NCBI GenBank assembly: GCA_030015575.1
Contig: CM057344.1
Span: 189,551,044-189,615,043 of the forward strand
DNA length: 64,000 bases
Origin: Agapanthus africanus
Lineage: Eukaryota > Streptophyta > Magnoliopsida > Asparagales > Amaryllidaceae
Reading direction: 5' to 3'
Shown here: one piece after another, positions 1 to 10,529 of the stretch
Layout: the number at the start of each line of letters is the position of its first letter
Numbering within the stretch: position 1 is the first letter of the stretch
Translations under genes and position numbers: made by a program
Notes under the pieces: model-generated
The model's input: only the letters and a program-made list of their open reading frames with translations
Database searches by the model: none
Told to the model about the DNA's origin: nothing

Positions 1-816
1 TCTAGGGAGGTAGTAAACGTCAGACCCCTAATAACCGTACAAGTCATGTCGGCATGGCTCAATTACCATCCGAGAATCTACTGATCAGTCAATCAGTAAT
101 TCTCAATCAGCCCTGGCCAGGGACTTATGGTAATGACCAACCGATCACCGTGCGATATCAACTCCCTATACCGGGAGAGACGAATCCCTAACAGTCACTC
201 ACTGCCTCCACGTGGCTCGGGACTGTGCCCAACTAAAACATGTTTGCATGACTCCTTTGAACCGTGGTAGGGTAGTAATCAAAGCACAGTGGGAACTCAC
301 ACGAGACAAATGACGACCTTAAGTCAACGGACTATCTGCACACATGTCACCAGAGAAATGCTATCTGACGTTAGGTATAAATACCATCCAGTCGGTTCTC
401 GGCGAGTCTTGTCCGGTGTACTCACACCCAGTGAGCATCTGTATACAATCTTAAGTGCACATCACCAATGGCTGTGGGACCAATCCATCGCCCTTCGTCA
501 GGGTCTAGATATGTATACACCAGTCTACTCTGGAGTATCGATGCCCAGTCTCGATACTCCTGCGACCAGGGACATCTAAGGATGTGCCTATTGACTATCC
601 AGCTCCCACAAGTATGACTGCCATCACAACGCCGGTAGTCAGGCAAACACCATATGGCTTTATCAACATTTATATATAAATACAAAGTAAAATATATCAT
701 ATGTTAAGATAAAGACAAACCAAAGAGCGTAATATCATATCAAGCAAGATTGTCATGTACATACATATCCCTAGCATCCTATACAATGAAGGCCTCTAGG
801 GCATATATATTCAACA
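1..816 (-). mobile_element. Antisense copia LTR fragment
   Basis: This is the 5' part of a copia LTR of the A/B lineage on the minus strand. Its terminus is at 816 (TGTTGA when read on the minus strand), followed by the lineage start ending in GCCCTAGAGGCC. The stretch around 190-300 matches the LTRs at 31690-31850 and 39670-39830 almost base for base. It carries the lineage palindrome CCCTGGCCAGGG at 111-122, the LTR hairpin at 72-104 and a second hairpin at 353-400. The rest of the LTR lies outside the window, so a solo LTR cannot be told from the end of a full element. It sits in the LTR of B1. Confidence 0.8.
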
Positions 817-1034
817 GTGGCAATGCAAGACTCACATGGAAGTATTTATCTATATAATTATTTTTGAGTTAATGCAAATAGAAATTAATTCATGGTTGAG
901 ATTTATTCTTCATTCTTCACTTAACCTTGCATTAACCATGAGTTAATTTTCTATAGCTCTCATTACTCCAAAATAAATATCTAGATATTTATTAACCCAT
1001 GGTTTGAAGTGAGAATGATTTAATATATATATAC

Positions 1035-1115
<81 letters not shown>

Positions 1116-1611
1116 TTCTCATTTTGATCATTATCACAAAAAAAAGAGCTCTTGAGTTACTATCATCTTCTTCCTCATTCTCTTGCTCTCTTGAGTTTTC
1201 CATAGAGTGAGATAGTAAAAAAGAAAGGGTTTTGAATAGAGAATACAAACCACATCATCATTCTACATATCTCTATCCCATTTGTGTAGGGTGTTTGCTA
1301 CACTTCTTTCAAAGATCAAGTAAAGCAAGGAGCTTTGGGCAAAGGGACTTCGAGTGGATCGTCGTGGACTAGGAAGACCTCTATCGATCCGTTTCAAACT
1401 CTCAAAGTGCCAAGGAGTCACCAAGGGAAGTCTACAAAGGTTGTAATTTCTTCACTTAGTGTTAAATTGCTTCTTGCATGTGATGCTTATTGGTTGTTAC
1501 CCTAAAATTCTGGTTAAGATCCTAGGTTAGTTTACTTAGCACATCATAAAATTTAATTATGGCATGTGTTATGCTTCCAAACCCTAGATGAGGTGGTGTG
1601 GAAACCCAACA
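817..1611 (+). mobile_element. Copia B1 5' LTR, 3' half
   Basis: This is the downstream half of a plus-strand copia LTR. It runs through the CT-rich stretch and the segment resembling other lineage LTR ends (a variant of the 'aaggttgtaa' block near 1440, then the closing block near 1580-1611) and ends in CCCAACA at 1611, like the B2 LTR at 29460. The upstream half is displaced by the antisense LTR at 1-816. No primer binding site follows at 1612, so the element lost everything from the PBS to the RT domain. Confidence 0.65.
1020..1112. repeat. (TA)n microsatellite
   Basis: Almost pure TA dinucleotides, broken by a few TACA units, inside the B1 5' LTR. Confidence 0.95.
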
Positions 1612-2424
1612 GTGACTAGGTCTATAGTGATAGATATAGTAGCATTTAGGAAGTGTCCCTATTTGGGTACTCTGACACTATTCTAAAGGGGTTTAGAATG
1701 GAAGACTCCTGGCGTGGTAGTGTACCCGCAGGTGAAGGAGTCTCCCTCTCTAAAGAGATGTCTTTTTAGACAGATGAGAAGAAGGACTCGTATGAATGAC
1801 CTTCCATTTGCTTCGGAAGTTGAGTCAATCATGCGACGGCATGTACCAGACCTAATATAGCTTATACACTTGGTGTAAGTAAGCGGATATCAATCCAATC
1901 CTTGAGAAACATGGAAAGCAATGAAGAACATATGAGGACGTTCTTACTGTATGGTAATGGCAGCCTCTAATAGGAGACGGTTACCGATTCCATCTTCCAA
2001 GGTGACATGCATGATAAGGTGTCTGTATCGATTTATTAGTTTAATCTCTTCTGAGGAGCAGTATATTGGAAAAAGTTCCAAGAGAGATACTGGGATAGTT
2101 GTAGCGCTGGATGTTGATTATGATTCAGCAGGAGATACATCCGAAGAAGATTGTTTGGTCAAAAACGTTCATTTATGGACATGGTCCCATCAACTGTCCA
2201 AATAGAGTTCTAAGGTAGGTATCGCTCAATTCGGGAGATAGATGATCTCCGTGAGATTGAGATTCAGAGAGATAAAGTTAGAAATTTTGTAGCGGATCCA
2301 TTCACAGAGGTTATTTCTCGAACACGGTTTGTGAAACTGTTAGTAGAGAAGTTGGTTATGCGATAGCACATGAAATATAGGTATGCGATACCGCAAAAAT
2401 TGGCCTTAAGTGCAAGTGGGAGAT
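1612..2424 (+). pseudogene. Copia B1 RT/RNase H remnant
   Basis: This is the decayed C-terminal part of a Ty1-copia pol gene. The segment 1640-1790 is homologous at DNA level to the post-YLDD part of RT in B2 (44640-44760) and B3 (33150-33040 on the minus strand). Around 2280-2330 the frame reads a version of the conserved RNase H tail, VADPFTE, matching the usual copia ADPLTK motif. Stops and frame changes occur throughout; the longest open stretch (1951-2205) has no recognisable fold. The segment begins directly after the 5' LTR end, so PBS, leader, protease, integrase and the RT catalytic core are all deleted. Confidence 0.7.
2408..2424 (+). promoter_or_regulatory. B1 polypurine tract
   Basis: AGTGCAAGTGGGAGAT lies directly before the 3' LTR start TGTTGG at 2425. 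The same purine-rich block precedes the 3' LTRs at 13316, 45431 and 57202. It is the expected plus-strand primer of reverse transcription. Confidence 0.8.
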
Positions 2425-3743
2425 TGTTGGATATAGGTGCCCTCAAGGCAATTATTGTAATTTCAAGAAGGCAATTAATGAATTCGTAGAGGGGCCTATA
2501 TGATAGATTAGTCTTTCTCGAGATGATAGTATGCTATCTGGTTTGTCTTTATCTTTAATGTGTATACGTTTTACTCGTTATCACTACATGAGATAAAGCC
2601 CATAGGATCATTGCTTGAGTACCAGGATTATGATAGGAATCGTACTAGTGTGGTATGGGTTGTCCATAAGCACATCCTTAAAGTCCCTAGTCATAGGAGT
2701 ATCAAAACTAAGCATCAGTATTTCAGTTTAGACTAGTATATACTTTTTTTGACCCCGTATGGGGCGATGATTGATCCCATAGCCATTGGTGTTTGACACC
2801 GAAGATTGTATACAGGTGCTCATTATGAATGAGTTACACTGGACAGACTCACCGAGAACTTCTAGTTGGTGTTATACCAATGTCAGATAATAGTTCTCTG
2901 GTGACGATAGTGTATAGTAGTCCCTTGATCTTAGATCGCCGTAGTCTTGTGTGTTCACATTATACTTTGATTACTACCTTACCACGGCTCTACTGAGTCA
3001 TGCCAACAGGTTTTAGTTGGGTATAGTCCCGAAGCACATAGAGGCAGTGAGCGGTCGAAGGGATTTGTCTCTCCCGGTACAGAGAGTCGATATCATACAG
3101 TGCGGGACATAACTATAACCAGAAATCTCTGGTCAGGATGGATGAGAGGAACTGATAAGTGTTATCAGTTGCATCTTGATTGGTTATGAATTTAACATCA
3201 TCACGACTTATTGGGCTATTAAGGGTCTGATAGATTCCATCCTCCAAACCCAATATGCGATACTGTTTGACAAAGAGACCGGACTGTATGGTATGCGTCA
3301 CTGATAGGCTCTTGCAGGGTATGGATGAGCTTACTTGTCGAACTTTCATCTCATACATACCTAGATAGCCGTTACGTACAGCTAATGTCGCTGACGTGCT
3401 TATGATTATGAATGTGATCCAATAACTCACTGCCAGTATTGTTGAGTTTTTAGAGTCCCACACAGAAGGTTTTTCGGTCAGGCTAAATGATGATGTGAAA
3501 TGCGTATAGAGATACATACGGGAGTTCAATTAAATGTGTGATTTAATCGGACATTCATTTATACCAGCCGTCTTATTTATAAGTCGGGTTATTAAGTCAA
3601 TTGTTGACATAATATCCATATATGTGATATGATATATAGTATTGTGTATATAGTACACACACTATTTCATTAGTATATGATATAATTTATTATTATGTAT
3701 CGGATACATAATATCTATATGCATATGATACTTATATCTTTCT

Positions 3744-3822
<79 letters not shown>

Positions 3823-4260
3823 TATATAGATAGATAGATAGATAGATAGATATTGTGTATATGATGCATAATATGTGTATGTATTGGATACATATACCAC
3901 ACACTCTCTTTTTGTTTGCATGTATTTGATGCATGTATATTTGTCATTAGATGACAAATATACTAGCATGTGAAGAGATGCCCCCCCCACTCTACACTTG
4001 AAAAATAAAAAGAAAAGAGAAAGAGAATAAGGTGAGAAGATTTTTCCTCTCTCTTCATTTTATATATATTTGAAGAGAAGAAAAGATAAAGATGAGCCAT
4101 TCATATTTCCTACTTCCTTCTTCCTCTCTACTAAAATGGCAAGTGAAGAAATAAAAGGAAAGGATAGAAAAGAGAGTTTTCCTCCACTACATCATCCTAC
4201 CTCATAAACCTAGCAAATTTAGTGAGCTATTTCTTTCATTAGGAGAGTGTATTGGGAGCT
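2425..4260 (+). mobile_element. Copia B1 3' LTR, truncated
   Basis: The LTR starts TGTTGGATATAGGTGCCC, matching the B2 3' LTR start at 45431. It contains the lineage hairpin with arms GAGAACT/AGTTCTC at 2854-2898 and the hairpin AACTGATAA/TTATCAGTT at 3150-3170. It runs into a TA/GATA microsatellite and stops at 4260, where gypsy LTR G1 begins. The normal LTR end (about 300-400 bp more) is missing here, so G1 inserted into this LTR. Confidence 0.75.
3747..3852. repeat. (TA)n(GATA)n microsatellite
   Basis: A compound microsatellite: about 37 TA units, then GATA units, within the B1 3' LTR. Open frames of repeated Tyr-Ile on the minus strand here are artefacts of the repeat. Confidence 0.97.
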
Positions 4261-5089
4261 TGTAGCGTTTTAGAAATTTTTAAATGATATTTAATTTTTA
4301 TATAATGATAAAATACTTTTATAAATGGGTATGGTATTTAAGTGTAATGGTAATTAGATTTAGATGAAAGTTATTTGAAAAAAAAGGGTTTTAAGTGGTA
4401 AAAAATGTTTTAATTACAAAGAGGGGTTTTTAAATTTGTTGAGGGTTAAGTGCAAGATGGGTTTAAGTAGGTGTTAAGGTTAGGATTTTCCCTCACATAC
4501 AACTTACCTTAAGAAGCACCTTGAGCTTACACCTCCTCCTTGCCCTACGTACACCTAACCATCTCTTCACACACCTCCTCCTTCCATCAAAACACCACAC
4601 TCATTTTTCATTTTTGCATTATCAAACAGAACAAAACTTCACTCCAATACTTCAACATAATTTTCTAAGTTCATCATTATCTCAAGGAAAAAGAGTAGGG
4701 TTCTTTATGGATTTTGGTCCAAACACCAATGGTAGGCCTTCACAACTTCTATTGTGCACTTCTTGAGCTTAAAGTTTCTGTGGAATTCTTCAAGTTAGGT
4801 GAAAACCCAACCTTTTCATGTTTATTAAGAGTTGTAGTCTCAATTAGTGTGTATGATATCTGAATTTTGGTTGGTATAAGGTTTTATGGCTCAGTTTGAA
4901 TCAGCTATATTTATAGTGCTCACAAAATTAATCTAACATTACTGGAAGCTTGCTTTAGAACCTAGAATACACCCTTGAAACCTGAGCCCATTCCTCCATA
5001 TTCGACCGTTGAAAAACGCGTTTTGCTCGCCACCGGCGGCTTTGTTTGGGAGTTAGGTGTTGAGTTTTTGGACGGGGCTCTCTGTGTCT

Positions 5090-5097
5090 TATATAAG
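5090..5097 (+). promoter_or_regulatory. Putative TATA box of G1 5' LTR
   Basis: TATATAAG follows a short GC-richer stretch. The 3' LTR has a TTATATAACA variant near 20638. The start site would fall near 5120, about 20 bp before the A1 insertion point, so any transcript would run straight into A1 in its sense direction. Confidence 0.45.
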
Positions 5098-5137
5098 GTC
5101 TCTGGTATACTTAGTTTTTTCCCAGATTGCCTATACA

Positions 5138-5142
5138 AAAAC
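5138..5142 (+). repeat. A1 target-site duplication, left
   Basis: AAAAC before the A1 5' LTR; GAAAC follows the 3' LTR at 15534-15538. One mismatch, consistent with a later point mutation. Confidence 0.65.
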
Positions 5143-7360
5143 TGTTAGTTATATGTATGCTTTAGAGGCCATTACTGTACATAGGATGTATATTGCAGTG
5201 GATGCTGGGACATATATAGGGAGGACTTTCTTGCTCGACATGATAGTATGCTATCTGGTTGAACTTTACCTTAACGTGTATACTGGGTGTCTCTCTGTTA
5301 CATGTTGGTAAAGCCCTTAGGATGTGTACTTGACTACCTGGACTGTGATGCGGATCATACTAGTGGGGACATGGTAGTCCATAAGTACATCCTTCAAAGT
5401 CCCTAGTCGTGAGTGTATCGAGATGGGGCATTGAAATACCAGAGTAGACTAGCGTATACCTTCTCGACCCATACAGATGGGCGATGGATGATCCCATATC
5501 CATTGGTGTTTGACATCAGAGATGATATACGGGTGCTCAGTGGAGACTGGGTACACTGGACGGTCTCGCCGAGAACTCCCAGATGGTATTATACCTCATG
5601 TCAGATGGCAGTTCTCTGGTGACACTGGTACAGAGTAGTCTGTTGACCCGAGATCGTCATAGAGTCTTGTGTTGTTCCCACTGTGCTTTGATTTCCATCT
5701 TACCACGTCCAAGAGGGCGTGCAAAACGGTGGTTTTTGGGTACAGTGCCGAGTCACATGGAGGCAATGAGCGATAGGAGGGGATTCGTCTCTCCCGGTAT
5801 AGGGGGTTGATGTTGCGCTGTGTTCGATTGGCTATAACAGGAAATCCCTGGCCAGGGTTGCTGAGATTTACTGGTAAGTGTTACCAGTAGTTTCTCGAAT
5901 TGTTATAGACCTCATATCGACACGACTTATCGAGCTATTGGGGTCTGACGTTTACCACCCATAGGCGAGATATGCGACATATCAGACGATAAGACCGGAC
6001 TGTACGGTAGTGTTACTGGTTGGATTCACTGGAGTGTGAGCGGGCTTGCTCGTCGATCTTCAGATCGCTCAATACCCGGGTGGCCGTTACGTTTAGCAGA
6101 CCGCTTGCGGCTTGTGGGTGCTTGATATGATCATCATCTGCTGCCGGCGTATTGACGAGTCTTTAGAGTCCTACACAGAGGTTTCCTGGCTCAAGCGAAA
6201 CGAAATAGGAGCACATATGAGATATGTGCGGGACCGAGAATAATACGTGTATGTGATACCGTATTCTATTCTCACGATGAATGTATCGAATGGTTGTATG
6301 CGATATAACCTAGTTATCGAATCAAGGATTGATTCGATAAGCCGATACATTGGATACTAGTCGGTTATATGCGATATGACCGGATCGTTAAATCAAGTGT
6401 TGATTTAATGATGTAATGTATAATTATATATTTGATATATTACTTTGCATTAACTAGTATCGGTTAACTTTAAATGGATTTTCTCGCTCGATTTGTGCGC
6501 ATTGCATATGCGATATGATTTTGTGCACTTGCTTGTATCATGTTTGATGATACATCCCTTTTGGTTAAGTGTAAAGAATTAAACCTTGGTTAATGAAATG
6601 GTTAGGGTTTACTTTTTCCTTATTCATTTTATTCATTTATTTATTCTTTTGGAAAAAGGAAAGCAAATGAGAAAATGGTGGCATGTTTTGTTTTATTCAT
6701 GAAGTTTCATGAACACTTTGATTCTGTAACCATTTTGTCTCATGCTTAAACCTAACCATTCCACTTAACCCTAATTAATTCTCTACACCTAACCATGGTT
6801 CTATTATGATAAGAATTCATTATTCTTTTCGTTTTTAGAATTAACTTATCATATCATTTCTTCTTCTTCTTCCTTGAACTCAAGAAGAAAACCTTGACTT
6901 CATCAATGGTGGATTGATGAAATGAGTGAGAAATCCAATTCTAAAGTTTACCCACTTCCTATTTCTTCATCCTCTACCTCTTGCCAAGTAGTAGAGTGTA
7001 TTTCCTTCACAAGTATTCATGGCTTGGTGAAGGTGGAGCTCGATCTAGTGATGCTTCGACGTAGATCATCTTCGGCACATCGTCGATGACCTAGCCCGTC
7101 CATTCTCCGATGAAGCCGACGCTAGAGCCCGGGAATTCACTAGGACAGTGAGGGGACTTCGTTGCGGAGCTATGGAGGTGGAGCACCGGATCTACAAAGG
7201 TTGTATTTCCGTTATCTTGTAGTTTAGTTGTAAACTAGCTCGCTTTTTCGCCTAGAAATCTAGCTGACGATCCGTTCTAGGGTTTCTCGGCACCGTATTT
7301 TTTTAAATTGGCATGATCGATACCTTGTGTGACCTCATTAGGGTGCCTAGGAACCTTACA
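5143..7360 (+). mobile_element. A1 5' LTR
   Basis: Runs from TGTTAGTTATATGTATGC to GGAACCTTACA and is followed at once by the PBS. Structured sites: hairpin GAGAACT/AGTTCTC at 5571-5616 with inner dyad GGTATTATACC at 5585-5595, palindrome CCCTGGCCAGGG at 5846-5857, and hairpin ACTGGTAA/TTACCAGT at 5863-5896. The rest (about 6400-7350) holds AT-rich and CT-rich sequence without coding signal. Confidence 0.9.
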
Positions 7361-7361
7361 G

Positions 7362-7374
7362 TGGTATCAGAGCC
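7362..7374 (+). promoter_or_regulatory. A1 primer binding site (tRNA-Met)
   Basis: TGGTATCAGAGCC, complementary to the 3' end of plant initiator tRNA-Met, one base after the LTR. It defines the start of minus-strand cDNA synthesis. Confidence 0.95.
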
Positions 7375-7559
7375 TAGCTAGAGCCTTAGGCAAAGTCTAG
7401 ACAACGTTTGAATCCCGATTGAACCCGAAACCTCATTTTCCCATGCTCTCTGTCCTTTTTTCAAAACTGTGCATTTTTCCACATTAAAAATATGCAGAAA
7501 ATTAAGCAGGGTTTTATATGAATTACTGTGAAATACGGGGGCCTAATTCAATTAAACCA

Positions 7560-7606
7560 CCGCGGAACCGCGGCACGAGCTTGGCATGTGCGGCGGTTCC
7601 GCGGCC
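7560..7606 (+). promoter_or_regulatory. Paired GC-rich dyads, A1 leader
   Basis: CCGCGGAACCGCGG (7560-7573) and GCGGCGGTTCCGCGGCC (7590-7606) have centres 31 bp apart, about 200 bp after the PBS. Homologous pairs occur at matching places in A3, B2 and B3 and in the Athila LTR and leader. Function unknown; a dimerisation or packaging signal, or a paired protein binding site, are possibilities. Confidence 0.7.
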
Positions 7607-9480
7607 TCTTGGTCTCCTCTTGCGTTGACTTTTGCACAGTAATTCCTATTTAACAGTGATGAGTTCTCTGGGTATTTTTAATATTTATTCAAGAGTTGAA
7701 TAATCTGGGATGTTTTGGAGCTTCGTTGATTCGATCGGGTTTATCAGATTTTGTCTATTTGGCTTTCCGGATAAATTTTAGAATATGTTAAAAAGTTCGA
7801 CCGGATATAAATACCCACTTTTTCCCCTGCCGGGAAATTTCCAAGTGTTGTATTTTTCCGTAGTTTGACGACGTTCTAAGTAGTGCAAGTAACGCGATGG
7901 ACCCTCTAAAAGACAACAAACCTTAACTCGATTATGTGACCGTCTTGAACTGCCCTTTGAACCTTAGGGTTTGGGGGAGTACGGCGTGCCACATGTGAGG
8001 CGTTGGCTTGACCCTTCTACGGCTGGACCGTTGGTACTGAGGCACGAACGGAATGTTGTTAGACTTATTTCATGTGTTGAGCTGTATCGGGAAAACTTGG
8101 GTGTTCGATTGTTCGATCGAAAAGTTTAACATTTTCTGTTTATCTGGAATGGGATACAATAATTGGAATTCACAAAAGTTATGTGATAACTGAATGAATG
8201 TTATAAACATAGCAGTTTAGTCTCACTTGATCAGTTGCCACGGAATTTTGATGTGATCAAAAGTCCGTCGCAATCACGTAGCGTATGCGGATACTGGCCG
8301 GGTAAACTTAATAGACAGCCTCACTCCATAGCCCCGACCAAGTGACTGTAGGAGAACCCCGTCGCCGAAAGCATCCGTTCGGGTGCTCGCGGTGGCGGTG
8401 TTCCGCCATGGTGCACTTCGTCGACGGCGTTGGGGGTGCGGCCGCCTACTAAAGTTTGCAACGAGCATTCGATCAGGGTGTCGGGAATCTTGTTGAATTG
8501 CCCGACATGATATTGAAAAGAGTTTTCGATTTTGAGACTAAAATGCGGGGTTTATAATTGTTAGGCATGCGATGTCTAAGTAATTAATTTGGTCAGGCAT
8601 GCGATGTCTGAGGTGGTTGCGGATTCCAACTGTTGTAGTTTTACACTTTCTTTTCTGTGACCGTAAGTGTAATATGTGATATCGCCGGTTTCGTTGCTAT
8701 ATACCAACGACAATTGGGATGCGCATATTTACTTACGTTGATGACATGTGATGTTATGTGTTGCTGGATATGTTATATTGGATCGTCGTGTTTGAGTAGC
8801 CGGGGGGTGTTTATGTGAGATGAGTGTTTTTCATTTTCATTCATGTAAAAACTTGTATGTAATATTCTTTTATTGGGGCGCTTCCAGGTTGCGGAAGTTG
8901 TCACCGTTTGTATATTATTTACTTTTCCGCACTAGGATAGACCTAAGGAGGAGGGCACAAGTAACCCGGTTCTGGAGTTCAGTGGGAGACCAACTCGAGG
9001 AGTCGAGTCCGGGTCTCCTAACTCCAGAATTGGTAGGGTTGCTTGCCGCTCTCGTAGGGGTCTAGGGGTGTGGGTTTGGCTATTCATCACGACCGTGGAA
9101 TCCGTGTTTTATACTGGCTCGTATTGAAAACACGGACGTCCTAGTATATCCAATATTTCATATGTTTCTTCTGCTGCGATATCTGTGATGTGATCGTGTG
9201 ATGTTCTGTGATAGATATAGTACATAGTATATATGATATATTATATAGACGTTACTTTTGTTTTACACCCGCGCTAGCCCTGCCCCGCTCTGCCGTTAGT
9301 TACCTAACCTAACGGTGCACGAGGGGACATCGAGGCGAATGCGGATGGCATAAGTGTACGTCGTATTTATCTGTGATGATTAGGTACTTAAATGATGGGA
9401 CTTCATTAATATGATTAATGAAATAAAAGAAACCTAAGATGTTGTAGAATCGAATTTCAAAATAAAACAGGTAGCTACAG

Positions 9481-9727
9481 TTCTTGCTTTACACAGCGGT
9501 ATATACGATATATCCTGCACCTTATTCGATAAGGAAAGGACCGAGATCCCTTCACCGGGAGTGACTCCTTTAGCAATATCTGGCAGATGCTACACACTCG
9601 GTTTGTTTTTTGATTGCTTTTAAGAGTTTTTGCTTTGCACAGTGATATATATGATATATCCCGCACCTCATTCGACGAGGAAAGGACCGACGATCCCTTC
9701 ACTGGGAGTGACTCCTTTAGCAACACT
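9481..9727 (+). repeat. Duplicated hairpin module, A1 leader
   Basis: Two direct copies of a ~95-bp module about 145 bp apart. Each runs from a TTGCTTT block through a short hairpin to the block GATCCCTTCACCGGGAGTGA and ends near TTTAGCAA. The hairpins are CCTTATTCGATAAGG (9520-9534) and CCTCATTCGACGAGG (9666-9680); their arms differ in a compensating way (TT/AA against TC/GA). Confidence 0.75.
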
Positions 9728-9868
9728 AGAAAAGCCTCAAAAACACTCCATTTCAAAATTCATTTGATTCTACAACGATATCAAGTTCATTACGCAATAT
9801 GTTTTCAGAAAAACCTGTCGTAGCCCTCCGTCATTTCAGATAAGTACTAGTTAGTATTCATGCTGCGG

Positions 9869-10066
9869 TTGTTTGGCATGCGTCAAGGCGTAGTGTACGG
9901 TAGCTAACTAGTGCTTATCTACTAGCATACGATGCGATTGGATTAGGGTATTTGTACGGCGTTGTTTGGCATGCGTCAAGGGTCGTGCGGGTGGGTTTAA
10001 TTCAATCAAGAAATGTACGGGTTGAACTTGACTAGCAGACTATGGGTTGTTTGGCATGCGTCAAGG
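9869..10066 (+). repeat. Three spaced leader repeats, A1 type
   Basis: The 20-mer TTGTTTGGCATGCGTCAAGG occurs exactly at 9869-9888, 9962-9981 and 10047-10066. The spacers are unique and are conserved in the other elements. The homologous three sites in A3, B2 and B3 carry different cores that again agree within each element. Confidence 0.9.
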
Positions 10067-10529
10067 TCATAGCGAGCTAGGGGCAAAATATTATCGGGAA
10101 TTTCAAGTGTTGAAATTTGCAATGAGATTGCATACCTTCTATGAGATAGTTGGATCCCGATACCCACTGCGAGTAAGAGTTACTCCTGGGAGAGTTTTAT
10201 ACATTACAATTAGCCGATCAAGTAGGTGTCTAGAAAGGTGTCAACGGGGTTACGCCTCTGGGAAAACGAGGTTTACTGTAATTAGGTTCGTGCGAAAGCA
10301 CGGGGGACCTCCCTCAAAGTACCGACACTGGCCTGGCTGAAAGATTGGCGAACTTGTAGTGTGTAATTAATCCCGGCTAGTCTTTCCTTTTAGGGTTTGA
10401 AGGAAGATTTGATAAAAAGCAGTAGGAGCCATCCTGATTAGATAAAATAATAACCAATCTATTCTTGCAAGAGCGCACGCTGAGTGTTTTCTTCTCTCTC
10501 TCTCCAGGTAGCGACCATATCACGCCTTA

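Larger units (their letters stand above)
4261..5142 (+). mobile_element. Gypsy G1 5' LTR, left part
   Basis: The LTR starts TGTAGCGTTTTAGAAA, and a diverged copy starts TGTAACGTTTTAGAAA at 19825. The two stay alignable up to 5142 and 20692 respectively. A TATA-like box TATATAAG lies at 5090-5097. Copia element A1 inserted at 5142/5143, and the LTR resumes at 15534. The matching uninterrupted sequence near 20685-20700 proves that 5142 and 15534 were once adjacent. Confidence 0.85.

Noticed and set aside
3979..3987. Run of C as a structured site
   Set aside because: A single short homopolymer without support in other LTR copies.
3715..3990. Overlapping minus-strand frames rich in Tyr-Ile repeats
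   Set aside because: They are translations of the TA/GATA microsatellite; the same holds for the frame at 943-1248.
8562..8610. AGGCATGCGATGTCT, occurring twice, as a possible partner or fourth copy of the A1 repeat core GGCATGCG
   Set aside because: A3 keeps the same sequence (near 52351) although its repeat core is different, so the two do not change together.
9869..10066. CRISPR-like array from three direct repeats with unique spacers
   Set aside because: This is a plant retrotransposon leader; spacers are conserved between elements and only three repeats exist.
9869..10066. The three repeats as nothing more than WRKY W-box clusters
   Set aside because: TTGAC or GTCAA is present in most cores, so binding is possible, but it would not force the remaining core bases to match within an element and differ between elements.
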